Source: Mycobacterium fragae (GTDB lineage: Bacteria; Actinomycetota; Actinomycetes; Mycobacteriales; Mycobacteriaceae). From it: a DNA stretch of 64,000 nt. Shown here one piece after another: positions 52,944-61,333 of the stretch. The DNA lies in NCBI RefSeq assembly GCF_002102185.1, contig NZ_LQOW01000026.1:186001-250000 (forward strand), in the 5' to 3' direction. The notes beneath the pieces were generated by a model that was not told the origin of the DNA, searched no databases, and saw only the letters and a program-made list of their open reading frames with translations. Position numbers and translations under genes: made by a program. Position 1 is the stretch's first letter. Every line of letters begins with the position of its first letter.

Positions 52944-53170
52944 AGCCGCTTGGCGAGCAGGTGCTCGGCGAGCTCGGCGCCCTTACGGCTGTCCGATTGC
53001 GCCTTGCGGAACAAGTCGGCCACTTCCTTGTCGCCGTCGCGCTCGGCGTCCTGGATGTAGGTCTCCAGCCGCAGCGCGTTGTCCAGGCACTTCTCGGTGT
53101 ACCAAATCAGGTTGTAGTTCTTGTCTTTGGTGCCGGTGACATGTCCGGTCTCAGCGGTCCCAGTAGTCAT
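52940..53170 (-). CDS. Small conserved helical protein of unknown function
   Basis: A 76-residue acidic/helical protein: MTTGTAETGHVTGTKDKNY, then TEKCLDNALRLETYIQDAER and FRKAQSDSRKGAELAEHLL, probably two long helices. The ATG at 53170 is preceded by AGGAGG at optimal spacing, so this shorter start is preferred to any further upstream. It looks conserved and expressed, and is divergent from purL. I do not recognise a domain; a ferritin-like helical hairpin or small regulator is possible. Confidence 0.75.
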   Translation of the reverse strand: MTTGTAETGHVTGTKDKNYNLIWYTEKCLDNALRLETYIQDAERDGDKEVADLFRKAQSDSRKGAELAEHLLAKRL

Positions 53171-53274
53171 TCGGTCCTCCTGTGGTGATTTCTCGGACTC
53201 TGTGCGGCTACCCGTCAGCGCGACATGCAAACGTGCATCCCGGCCCCCTGAACCGCGGAATCTAGACTGTCTCC

Positions 53275-55569
53275 GTGACGTCTGGGCTCACTCACGCGGT
53301 CGATACCGTCGAGCGGGCTGCGGGCACACCTGACCAGCCCCAGCCGTTCCGCGAATTGGGCCTCAAAGACGACGAATACCAGCGGATCCGCGACATCTTG
53401 GGCCGCCGGCCCACCGACGCCGAGCTGGCGATGTACTCGGTGATGTGGAGTGAGCATTGCTCCTACAAGTCCTCGAAAGTTCACCTGCGCTACTTCGGTG
53501 AGACCACTACCGACGAGATGCGCGCAGGCATGTTGGCCGGCATCGGCGAGAACGCCGGCGTCGTGGACATCGGTGACGGCTGGGCGGTCACCTTCAAGGT
53601 GGAGTCGCACAACCACCCCTCCTACGTCGAGCCCTATCAGGGCGCGGCCACCGGGATCGGCGGCATCGTCCGCGACATCATGGCGATGGGCGCCCGCCCG
53701 GTCGCGGTGATGGACCAGCTGCGCTTCGGGGCGCCCGACGCACCGGACACCCGCCGGGTGCTGGACGGAGTGGTGCGGGGCATCGGCGGTTACGGCAACT
53801 CGCTGGGCCTGCCCAACATCGGCGGCGAGACCGTGTTCGACGCCTGTTACGCCGGTAATCCGTTGGTCAACGCACTATGCGTCGGCGTGCTGCGAACCGA
53901 AGATCTCCATCTGGCCTTCGCCTCGGGCACCGGCAACAAGATCATCCTGTTCGGGGCGCGCACCGGGCTCGACGGTATCGGCGGCGTTTCGGTGCTGGCC
54001 TCGGACACCTTCGGCGGCGACGAGTCCGGACCTGGCCGCAAGAAGCTGCCGTCGGTGCAAGTCGGCGACCCGTTCATGGAGAAGGTGCTCATCGAGTGCT
54101 GTCTGGAGCTCTACGCGTCCGGCCTGGTCGTCGGAATCCAGGATCTGGGCGGAGCCGGAATAGCCTGTGCCACATCGGAGTTGGCGTCTGCCGGCGATGG
54201 CGGCATGACCATCGAACTGGACACCGTCCCGTTGCGCACGGCAAACATGACGCCTGCCGAGGTGCTGTGCAGCGAGTCGCAGGAGCGGATGTGCGCGGTG
54301 GTCGCCCCGGAGAACGTGGAGGCGTTCCTCGCGGTGTGCCGCAAATGGGAGGTGCTGGCCACGGTGATCGGCGAGGTCACCGACGGCGACCGGCTGCGGA
54401 TCACTTGGCACGGCGAGACCGTGGTCGATGTCCCGCCGCGTACGGTGGCCCACGAAGGCCCCGTCTACCAGCGCCCGTTGGCCCGACCGGAGTCACAGGA
54501 CGCGTTGAACTCCGACCGGTCGAGCCGGCTGCCGCGGCCGGTCACCGGTGACGAACTGCGTTCGACTTTGCTTGCGCTGCTGGGCAGTCCGCATCTGTGT
54601 AGTCGTGCATTCATCACCGAACAGTACGACCGTTACGTGCGCGGCAACACCGTGTTGGCGGAGCACGCCGATGGCGGAATGCTGCGCGTCGACGAATCGA
54701 CCGGCCGCGGCATCGCCGTGTCGACCGACGCGTCCGCGCGATACACCATGCTGGATCCCTACATCGGCGCCCAGCTCGCCCTCGCCGAGGCGTACCGCAA
54801 CGTCGCCGTCACCGGCGCCACCCCGGTAGCCGTCACCAACTGCCTCAACTTCGGCTCACCCGAAGACCCCGGCGTGATGTGGCAGTTCTCCGAGGCGGTG
54901 CGAGGTTTGGCCGATGGCTGTGCGGCGCTTGGCGTTCCGGTGACCGGGGGTAACGTCAGCTTCTACAACCAGACCGGGTCGACGGCCATTCTGCCGACGC
55001 CAGTAGTCGGCGTGCTCGGCGTGATCGACGATGTGAGCCGGCGTCTTCCCACCTCCTTCGGCACCGAGCCGGGCGAGACGCTGATGCTGCTCGGGGATAC
55101 CCGCGACGAATTCGACGGATCGATTTGGGCGCAGGTCACCGCCGGCCATCTCGGCGGACTACCGCCCGCGGTCGACCTGGCCCGCGAAAAACTGCTGGCC
55201 GATGTGCTGACCGCGGCCTCCCGCGACGGGCTGGTGTCCGCCGCCCACGACCTCTCCGAAGGCGGCCTGGCACAGGCGCTGGTCGAATCGGCGCTCGCGG
55301 GCGAAACAGGTTGCCGCATCGTGCTTCCCGAAGACACCGATCCATTCGTGATGCTCTTCTCCGAGTCGGCGGGCCGAGTTCTGGTGGCCGTGCCACGCAC
55401 CGAGGAAAGCCGGTTCACCTCGATGTGTCAGGCGCGGGGCCTGCCCGCCGCCCGCATCGGCGTCGTCGACCCAGGGTCGGACGCAGTAGAGGTTCAGGGT
55501 CTGTTCACCGTATCCCTGGCCGAGCTGCGCAGGACGTCGGAAACCGTGTTGGCGACCCTGTTCGGATGA
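53275..55569 (+). CDS. purL: FGAM synthase large subunit PurL
   Basis: A 764-residue small-type PurL. It converts FGAR to FGAM with ammonia from PurQ and is assembled with PurS and PurQ. It has two repeated PurM-like halves with [50 protein letters not shown] and [12 protein letters not shown]. The GTG at 53275 opens [17 protein letters not shown]. Length and motifs are normal. The downstream membrane hydrolase starts 5 bp later. Confidence 0.97.
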   Translation: MTSGLTHAVDTVERAAGTPDQPQPFRELGLKDDEYQRIRDILGRRPTDAELAMYSVMWSEHCSYKSSKVHLRYFGETTTDEMRAGMLAGIGENAGVVDIGDGWAVTFKVESHNHPSYVEPYQGAATGIGGIVRDIMAMGARPVAVMDQLRFGAPDAPDTRRVLDGVVRGIGGYGNSLGLPNIGGETVFDACYAGNPLVNALCVGVLRTEDLHLAFASGTGNKIILFGARTGLDGIGGVSVLASDTFGGDESGPGRKKLPSVQVGDPFMEKVLIECCLELYASGLVVGIQDLGGAGIACATSELASAGDGGMTIELDTVPLRTANMTPAEVLCSESQERMCAVVAPENVEAFLAVCRKWEVLATVIGEVTDGDRLRITWHGETVVDVPPRTVAHEGPVYQRPLARPESQDALNSDRSSRLPRPVTGDELRSTLLALLGSPHLCSRAFITEQYDRYVRGNTVLAEHADGGMLRVDESTGRGIAVSTDASARYTMLDPYIGAQLALAEAYRNVAVTGATPVAVTNCLNFGSPEDPGVMWQFSEAVRGLADGCAALGVPVTGGNVSFYNQTGSTAILPTPVVGVLGVIDDVSRRLPTSFGTEPGETLMLLGDTRDEFDGSIWAQVTAGHLGGLPPAVDLAREKLLADVLTAASRDGLVSAAHDLSEGGLAQALVESALAGETGCRIVLPEDTDPFVMLFSESAGRVLVAVPRTEESRFTSMCQARGLPAARIGVVDPGSDAVEVQGLFTVSLAELRRTSETVLATLFG

Positions 55570-55573
55570 CGGC

Positions 55574-57340
55574 ATGACCACCCCCGTCGACGCCGTCACC
55601 GGCGAATCGGTCGGCGGGCCGGCCGAAACCCGCACTCACCATCCGTTGCTGGTGTGGGCATGGAGTCTGCTGCGGCTGAAATTCGTCGGAGTGGCATTCG
55701 GCGCGTTGTTCTTCTGCTTGTCGCTGACGCCGTCGTTGCTGCCGCGCGACTGGTTATTTCAGGGGCTGATCGGGGGCATCAACGCCGCCTTCGGCTACGG
55801 CCTGGGTGTGGTGCTCGGCAAGGCCGCCTACCGCGTCGTGCTGCGCAGCGCCCGGTGGTGGCCGCCGCCTCCGCGGGTGCTGTTCTGGATGAAGGCCGCA
55901 GTCGTCGTGATCGCACCGACGGCGTGTGTGCTGATGCTCATCCCGGCCGCCTCCTGGCAGCGGCAGGTGTCGGCGCTGATGGGCATCGCCGGGCCGACGA
56001 CGCTGGGCTACCTGCGCACGTTGGTCGTCGCTGCCGCCGTCGGTGCTCTGCTGGTCTCATCGTTCCGGGTGATCATCGACGCCAGCAAGCTGCTCGCCCG
56101 GATGCTCATCCGGCGATGGCACTTACACGATGAGGTGGCGCTGTTCATCGGCACCGCGATCGTGGTGGCGTTCCTGGTCGCGCTGTTCGACGGCGTCGTC
56201 GTCCGCGGGTTCTTCGCCGGCGCGAACGCGGTCTTCCAGCCCCAGGACGCCGCCACCCGCGCCGGCCTGTCCCAACCGATGCTCCCCGAAAAGTCCGGCA
56301 GCCCGGCGTCATTGGCGCCGTGGGACACGCTCGGCTTCCAGGGACGCAACTTCGTCGCCACCGGTCCGCACGCAGCAGAACTCACCCGGCTCAACGGGCG
56401 CCCCGCCAAGGAGCCCATCCGGGTGTATGCCGGGCTGCACACGGCCCCCGACGACCAGAGCCGGATGGATGTGCTCGTCGCAGAACTGCGGCGCACCGGC
56501 GCATTCACCCGCAAGCTGCTGGTGATCGCCCCGACCACCGGCACCGGCTGGATCGACCCGGTAGCAGCCAGCTCACTGGAAATGATGTACAACGGCGACA
56601 CCGCGATCGTCGGTCTGCAGTACTCATATCTGCCGAGCTGGATCTCGTTTCTGGCTGACCGGCAGAAGTCCATGAATTCCGGCCGGATGCTGATCGACAC
56701 CGTCCACGACCAATGGCAGCAACTCCCGCCGGACCACCGACCGAAATTGCTGCTGTACGGAGAAAGCCTGGGTTCGATGGCCGGCCAAGCCGCATTCGGA
56801 TTCCTACCCGACATCAGCAGGATGGGATTCGATGCGGTGCTGTGGGTGGGGCCGCCACATGAAAGCCCGTTGTGGCATGCGCTGATCGTGCGGCGCGACC
56901 CTGGCACCACCGAGGTGCAGCCGCGTTACGACAACGGCCGAACCGTGCGGTTCTCCGAGTCCATCGATCCCGCAGACATCTCCCGGGTGGCGGCACCTCG
57001 ATGGGATGGCACCCGCGTGCTGTTTCTGCAGCACCCCTCCGATCCGGTGGTCTGGTGGTCACCCGATCTGCTCTTCAGCCGGCCGGCCTGGCTCGTCGAA
57101 CCGCGCGGCCGAGACCGCACCGCAGCGATGCGCTGGTATCCCGTGGTCACCTTCTGGCAGGTCAGTGCGGACCTGACGGAAGCCGAGGGAGTGCCCGGCG
57201 GGCATGGCCACAACTACAGCAACGGCATCTTGGATGGCTGGGTCGCGGTAGCCCCGCCGGACGGCTGGACTGCAGCCGACACCGAGCGCATGCGGGCCGC
57301 GCTGAAAATGGCCGAAATCGCTGACGGACCGCAAACATGA
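55574..57340 (+). CDS. Membrane-anchored alpha/beta-hydrolase family protein (DUF2319-like)
   Basis: A 588-residue protein. The N-terminal half has four or five membrane helices (about 40-220) ending near VVVRGFFAGANAVF. The C-terminal half is an alpha/beta-hydrolase with GESLGSMAG holding the candidate Ser and HGHNYSNGILDGW the candidate His. This combination fits the actinobacterial Abhydrolase_9 family. It begins 5 bp after purL and overlaps the CPBP gene by 4 bp. Possible roles include cell-envelope lipid hydrolysis; no direct evidence here. Confidence 0.85.
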   Translation: MTTPVDAVTGESVGGPAETRTHHPLLVWAWSLLRLKFVGVAFGALFFCLSLTPSLLPRDWLFQGLIGGINAAFGYGLGVVLGKAAYRVVLRSARWWPPPPRVLFWMKAAVVVIAPTACVLMLIPAASWQRQVSALMGIAGPTTLGYLRTLVVAAAVGALLVSSFRVIIDASKLLARMLIRRWHLHDEVALFIGTAIVVAFLVALFDGVVVRGFFAGANAVFQPQDAATRAGLSQPMLPEKSGSPASLAPWDTLGFQGRNFVATGPHAAELTRLNGRPAKEPIRVYAGLHTAPDDQSRMDVLVAELRRTGAFTRKLLVIAPTTGTGWIDPVAASSLEMMYNGDTAIVGLQYSYLPSWISFLADRQKSMNSGRMLIDTVHDQWQQLPPDHRPKLLLYGESLGSMAGQAAFGFLPDISRMGFDAVLWVGPPHESPLWHALIVRRDPGTTEVQPRYDNGRTVRFSESIDPADISRVAAPRWDGTRVLFLQHPSDPVVWWSPDLLFSRPAWLVEPRGRDRTAAMRWYPVVTFWQVSADLTEAEGVPGGHGHNYSNGILDGWVAVAPPDGWTAADTERMRAALKMAEIADGPQT

Positions 57341-57975
57341 TGCGGCGCCGAGGTTTTGGCCGCGGATGGAGCCTCGGGCTGGCCGGAGCACTGGTCGGCT
57401 GGAGCTTTCTCGGCCCCCGACTACCCGCGCCGTGGCGGATGCCGCTGCAGGCCGGCCTTGCCGGCCTACTCGTCATGTTGACCCAGGCGCCGCTGGGACT
57501 GCGCCCGCCGTCGCTATGGCGGGGGTTGCGCCTGGGGCTGGTGGCCGGCTCGGCGGCGGCGACGGGTGTGTTCGCGACGACATCCGTTCCGGCAGTTCGG
57601 CTTTCGATGGTTGGCCGCGAGCTGCCGCCGTCGGCGTCGGCCTGGTTGGCCTTACAGATACCGCTGGGCACGGTGTGGGCCGAGGAGGCCGCATTCCGGG
57701 CGGCGCTGGCCACCGCCGGTTCCGGCGCTTTCGGGGCGAGGGGCGGACGGATGCTGCAAGCCGCCGCGTTCGGTCTCTCCCACATCGCCGACGCACGGGC
57801 GACCGGTGAGCCGGTGCTGCCCACGGTGCTGGCCACCGGCGGCGCGGGCTGGGTATTCGGTTGGCTGGCCGAGCGTTCCGGCAGTTTGGCCGCGCCGATG
57901 CTGGCGCACCTGGCGATCAACGAGGCCGGCGCTGCGGCGGCGCTGGCGATTCAGCGACGGCCAGGTATTTCCTGA
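57337..57975 (+). CDS. CPBP-family membrane metalloprotease (Rv0804-like)
   Basis: A 212-residue membrane protein of the CAAX/bacteriocin-processing (Abi) family. TVWAEEAAFRAAL contains the Glu-Glu and Arg of motif 1, AFGLSHIAD carries the motif-2 His and PMLAHLAINEAG motif 3. About five membrane segments are seen. It is coupled to the preceding hydrolase by ATGA overlap. Resembles Rv0804. Its last 25 bp overlap the convergent crotonase gene. Protease activity is predicted by motif. Confidence 0.85.
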   Translation: MMRRRGFGRGWSLGLAGALVGWSFLGPRLPAPWRMPLQAGLAGLLVMLTQAPLGLRPPSLWRGLRLGLVAGSAAATGVFATTSVPAVRLSMVGRELPPSASAWLALQIPLGTVWAEEAAFRAALATAGSGAFGARGGRMLQAAAFGLSHIADARATGEPVLPTVLATGGAGWVFGWLAERSGSLAAPMLAHLAINEAGAAAALAIQRRPGIS

Positions 57976-58781
57976 TTTTGCTTGCCGCCTCGGTCTTGCC
58001 AAAAGTCCCTCGACAATTCGCGCCGCCGTGCGCGCGCGTCCCGATCGGTGAATTCGGCGATGCCCGTCGTGCCCGAGAACGGCATGATCGGGACTTCGAA
58101 CGCGAGCGCGCCTGAGACGTGCAGGTCGGCGCTCTTGTTCATGATGAACTTGGTGCGCCGCACCGTCAGCGGATGCTTGCGCAGCATCACCTGGCACAGC
58201 GCCTCGACCTCGGCAGTGAGATCCTCGGGGGTCACGACCCGGTTGACGAGGTCGTAGCGCTCCGCGGTTGCAGCGTCGAACAACGCGCCAATCAGGTTCC
58301 ACTCCTTGGCCTTACGTCGACCGGCGAATCGGGGCAGCCGCGATGTGCCGCCCCAGCCCGGGGTGATGTCCCAGTCGATCTCGGGCATGCCCCATCGGGA
58401 CCGATCGGTGGCGATGACGAAATCGCACACCAGCGTCAGTTCCAACCCACCGCCCGTGCACACCCCGTCGACCGCGGCGACTGTGATCGGGGTCAGGTCC
58501 TCGATGATCTGCACCGTCTCCTGGTACAGCCGCACCTGCCAGTAGGGGTCCTCGGGACCCCAGGTGTTGAACTCGGCGATGTCGTCGCCGGCGCAGAACG
58601 TGTCGCCGGCGCCGCGGAGGACGAGAATGCGGCAGTCGCGGTCGCCGCGAACCTGCCGGACGGCTCGGTTCAGTTCATCGGAGAGCACCCGGTCCAGGGC
58701 GTTGTGCTTCTCCGGCCGGTTCAGCGTGATGGTCGTGATCGGCCCCGATCGGGCGAATAACAGGTTCTGGTAGTCGGGCAT
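57951..58781 (-). CDS. Enoyl-CoA hydratase/isomerase (crotonase family)
   Basis: A 276-residue crotonase. AGAGDTFCAGDDIAEF-like GAGDTFCAGDDIAEF holds the first oxyanion element, and AAVDGVCTGGGLELTLVCDF the second. MPEIDWDITPGWGGTSRLPR contains one candidate Glu; the second typical Glu position is not obvious. The ATG at 58781 is chosen because GGAGG lies eight bases before it; an ATG six bases earlier is too close to that site. It is divergent from the HxlR gene across a large inverted repeat and is the likely target of that regulator. Confidence 0.9.
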   Translation of the reverse strand: MPDYQNLLFARSGPITTITLNRPEKHNALDRVLSDELNRAVRQVRGDRDCRILVLRGAGDTFCAGDDIAEFNTWGPEDPYWQVRLYQETVQIIEDLTPITVAAVDGVCTGGGLELTLVCDFVIATDRSRWGMPEIDWDITPGWGGTSRLPRFAGRRKAKEWNLIGALFDAATAERYDLVNRVVTPEDLTAEVEALCQVMLRKHPLTVRRTKFIMNKSADLHVSGALAFEVPIMPFSGTTGIAEFTDRDARARRRELSRDFWQDRGGKQNQEIPGRR

Positions 58782-58807
58782 CGTCATTTCCTCCGCCGAT
58801 GGCAGTA

Positions 58808-58862
58808 ACTTGCATAACGAGACTTTTGTCACCTTAGCCGGTGGCCGTCTCGTTATGCAAGT
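58808..58862. promoter_or_regulatory. Large inverted repeat: 16-bp arms, operator candidate for HxlR
   Basis: ACTTGCATAACGAGAC (58808-58823) and GTCTCGTTATGCAAGT (58847-58862) are perfect inverted arms with a 23-bp centre. It lies between the crotonase start (58781) and the HxlR start (58885), so it would cover both promoters. Two separated, identical half-operators fit a regulator with two DNA-binding domains or two dimers. Confidence 0.7.
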
Positions 58863-58884
58863 AATCCTGGATATCCTTGGCGCT

Positions 58885-59787
58885 ATGCGTGAAATCTCCG
58901 GGCCGGCCGAGCTGGACTGCTCGGTGTTCGGTGCGGTCGAGACCATCGGCGACGCCTGGTCATGGATGGTGTTGAGCGAGGCGATCATTGGCGGCGTCAG
59001 CCGGTTCGACGGATTCCGGCGTCGACTGGGCATCGCGCGGTCGACGCTCAGCGCGCGGCTGTCTCGCCTCTGCGCGAACGGTCTGATGGAGCGCCACGAA
59101 CAGGAGTACCGACTCACCGAAATGGGGGACGACTTCATCGCGTGCATCATGACCGCGATGGCCTGGGGCGAACGGTGGTGTGACGACTCTGGCGAGGTCC
59201 CGGTGCACGCCTCCCACCGGGGATGTGCCGCCCGGATCCACGGTGAACTGCGCTGCGGGCAGTGCCGGGAGTTGGTGCACGCCCGCGACGTGAGGTTTGA
59301 CCGACGCCCCCGCCCGATGGCCGGGCTGCCGCTGCGGCGTCAACGGACACCGGATCTGCAGCTGTTGCACCGGGTGGGCCCGAGTTCGGTCGCAGCGACG
59401 TTGCAGGTGACGGGTGACCGTTGGAGCGCACTGCTGATCCGCGAATCGTTTTACGGGTCAACGCGATTCGATGAGTTCCAGCAGCGTTTGAGCATCGCGA
59501 CGAACATCCTCACCCAGCGCCTGCGGCGGCTTGTCGAACTTGGCATCCTCACCAAGGCCGCTTACCGGGAGCGGCCCGCCCGCGACGAATACCGGCTGAC
59601 GGAGAAGGGTCTGGACCTCTATCCGGTGCCGCTATCGATGCTGGCCTGGGGCGACCGCTGGGTCTTCGCCGGCCGGTCTCCGGTGCGGCTCGTGCACGAG
59701 AACTGCCGTCGCAAGCTCACACCGATTCTGACCTGTAGCGCGTGCGCCGAACCAATCTCGCGCGCCGACATCTCGTTCTCGGCCTAG
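58885..59787 (+). CDS. Tandem-domain HxlR regulator with two Cys-rich motifs
   Basis: A 300-residue protein made of two HxlR winged-helix halves. The first (about 15-135) has WSWMVLSEAIIGGVSRFDGF and STLSARLSRLCANGLMER; the second (about 170-300) has WSALLIRESFYGSTRFDEF and NILTQRLRRLVELGIL. Each half ends in a similar His-x2-Cys-x9-Cys-x2-Cys motif (HRGCAARIHGELRCGQC and HENCRRKLTPILTCSAC), likely zinc-binding or redox-sensitive. The ATG at 58885 follows the inverted repeat; upstream readings would run through it. A single chain may mimic an HxlR dimer. Confidence 0.85.
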   Translation: MREISGPAELDCSVFGAVETIGDAWSWMVLSEAIIGGVSRFDGFRRRLGIARSTLSARLSRLCANGLMERHEQEYRLTEMGDDFIACIMTAMAWGERWCDDSGEVPVHASHRGCAARIHGELRCGQCRELVHARDVRFDRRPRPMAGLPLRRQRTPDLQLLHRVGPSSVAATLQVTGDRWSALLIRESFYGSTRFDEFQQRLSIATNILTQRLRRLVELGILTKAAYRERPARDEYRLTEKGLDLYPVPLSMLAWGDRWVFAGRSPVRLVHENCRRKLTPILTCSACAEPISRADISFSA

Positions 59788-60224
59788 TCGGGCGTAGCCG
59801 GCACATCGCGGCTATCGACTACCAGCTTGTGCGGCTCGGTCTCGGTGTCGTCGATGCCGAAGCTGATGATGCGGCGCGGGGTGATCCGAATGATCGCGGT
59901 GTCGATCGCGTCGCCGTTGGGCTCGGCGCGTCGTTCGTCCGATACGGCCTGTTCGGCGATGCCCCGGATCTCCAGACAGCGCACGCGCCACGGGTTGCGC
60001 GACACGATGTCGTCGATCACCAGCGCGACGGTGTTATTGGTGGCCACGTTGCGGAACTTGCGGCTCTTGGACATTCGGTAGCCGTGGATGTCGATGGTGC
60101 CGCGGTCCTCGTTGTAGCTGAAGCCGACCGGACTGTTCTGCAGTGTGCCGTCGGGTTGGATGGTGGCCAGCCGGGCGAGCTCGGCAGTCTTCATGTACTC
60201 GATTTCGTGCGGTTTGAACGACAT
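59784..60224 (-). CDS. PPOX-class F420/FMN-dependent oxidoreductase
   Basis: A 146-residue split-beta-barrel flavin/deazaflavin protein. ARLATIQPDGTLQNSPVGF and HGYRMSKSRKFRNVATN match the mycobacterial Rv0121c/Rv1155 type. It probably uses F420H2 or FMN to reduce a small compound. The ATG at 60224 lies about where a MerR-type promoter should start transcription, implying a leaderless mRNA. Its stop overlaps the HxlR stop on the opposite strand by 4 bp. Confidence 0.87.
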   Translation of the reverse strand: MSFKPHEIEYMKTAELARLATIQPDGTLQNSPVGFSYNEDRGTIDIHGYRMSKSRKFRNVATNNTVALVIDDIVSRNPWRVRCLEIRGIAEQAVSDERRAEPNGDAIDTAIIRITPRRIISFGIDDTETEPHKLVVDSRDVPATPD

Positions 60225-60231
60225 GACACCG

Positions 60232-60262
60232 AGGTTAGGACCTCAACATTAGTTGAGGTCAA
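60232..60262 (-). promoter_or_regulatory. MerR/SoxR-type promoter-operator
   Basis: On the minus strand TTGACC (60262-60257) and TAACCT (60237-60232) are separated by 19 bp. The spacer is covered by the palindrome GACCTCAAC-ATTA-GTTGAGGTC (60239-60260). The 19-bp spacing and central palindrome are hallmarks of promoters activated by MerR-family proteins. The predicted start is near the ATG of the PPOX gene. No MerR gene lies in the window. Confidence 0.7.
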
Positions 60263-60288
60263 GCATTGATGGTGTGCGACCCTTGGGT

Positions 60289-60681
60289 ATGGCCGCCCGT
60301 CGCAAAGCCGATCCGGCGAAGACCCGCGAGGCGGTCAGTGCCGTCGAAGCGTGGCTGCGCGACGACACCCGCCCCGAGCCGGACCGCGCCGACCTGGCTA
60401 CTGCCGTTCGCCTGACCGCGCGGACGTTGGCCGAACAAGCCCCCGGCGCCAGCGTCGAGGTCCGCATTCCGCCTTTCGTTGCCGTCCAATGTGTTTCCGG
60501 CCCACGACACACCCGGGGCACACCGCCCAACGTCGTCGAAACCGATCCGCGGACCTGGCTGCTGCTCGCCACTGGGCTGTTGTCGGTCGACGACGCCAGC
60601 GCCGCCGGGGCGCTGCAACTTTCGGGCTCGCGCGCCGGCGAGATCCAGGCGTGGCTACCGCTGGTGCGCCTGGCCGGATGA
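60289..60681 (+). CDS. Sterol-carrier-like small protein (Rv0807-like)
   Basis: A 130-residue protein. KADPAKTREAVSAVEAWL, then VEVRIPPFVAVQCVSGPRHTRGTPPNVVETDPRTWL is the most conserved part, resembling Rv0807, a predicted small ligand-binding protein of the SCP2-like class. The ATG at 60289 is preferred since further upstream codons enter the MerR-type promoter. It is divergent from PPOX and ends 27 bp inside the convergent TetR gene. Function not established. Confidence 0.78.
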   Translation: MAARRKADPAKTREAVSAVEAWLRDDTRPEPDRADLATAVRLTARTLAEQAPGASVEVRIPPFVAVQCVSGPRHTRGTPPNVVETDPRTWLLLATGLLSVDDASAAGALQLSGSRAGEIQAWLPLVRLAG

Positions 60682-61272
60682 ATGTGACAACGGAGCAAGA
60701 CCGGACCGGATCAGGTCCAGGCTGGCGGCCACCGTCTCACCCAGGTCACCGATGCATCCGTTGCGACCCCAATTCTCCACGGCCGCAACAAGTGCCGCGG
60801 CCAACGTGGAGCCGGTCACCTCGGCGACCAAATCGAGGTTGGGTACATGTGAATAGCGCTGCTTGACGAATTCGGTGAGCACCTTGGCGAACGACGACTG
60901 CACCACCCGAAGGTGGGCGGCAATACGGTCTGCGCTGATCAACTCCACCCGGGCCATCGCGGCCTGCCGGACCACCTCCAGATCGTGTGGAAACGTTTCG
61001 ACGCTGGCCCGGACCGCGTCAAACAGCGATTCCGAGGCGGGACGCTGCGCCAACGCCTCCGCCAGCCATTCCAGTTGAGTTTCGTAGTCCTGAAACAGCA
61101 CCGCTTCCTTGGTCGGGAAATGGCGGAAGAAGGTGCGTTCGGTAACTCCGGCTTCCCGCGCCAGCTCGGTCACCGTCACATTGGCGAAGCCCTTACGCGC
61201 GAAACTCGCCAGCGCGACCCGGCGAAGCGCCTCGTGCGTCGAGCGCCGCCGCAGCTCATGACGGTTGGCCAT
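60655..61272 (-). CDS. TetR family transcriptional regulator
   Basis: A 205-residue TetR protein with HTH RVALASFARKGFANVTVTEL and REAGVTERTFFRHFPTKEA. It is divergent from the flavin oxidoreductase across two palindromic operators, the nearest 10 bp from its ATG. It probably represses both genes. The C-terminus overlaps the Rv0807-like gene by 27 bp from the other strand. Ligand unknown. Confidence 0.88.
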   Translation of the reverse strand: MANRHELRRRSTHEALRRVALASFARKGFANVTVTELAREAGVTERTFFRHFPTKEAVLFQDYETQLEWLAEALAQRPASESLFDAVRASVETFPHDLEVVRQAAMARVELISADRIAAHLRVVQSSFAKVLTEFVKQRYSHVPNLDLVAEVTGSTLAAALVAAVENWGRNGCIGDLGETVAASLDLIRSGLAPLSHSSGQAHQR

Positions 61273-61281
61273 GCCACGAGT

Positions 61282-61322
61282 ATGTCAGTACTGACGTCTT
61301 CCAAAGATGTCAGTACTGACAT
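61282..61322. promoter_or_regulatory. Two tandem palindromic operators, core GTCAGTACTGAC
   Basis: The 12-bp perfect palindrome occurs at 61284-61295 and 61309-61320, 25 bp apart. The second is part of a 16-bp perfect palindrome ATGTCAGTACTGACAT (61307-61322). Both are between the divergent TetR and flavin oxidoreductase starts. Confidence 0.75.
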
Positions 61323-61333
61323 ATTCTTGCCGG

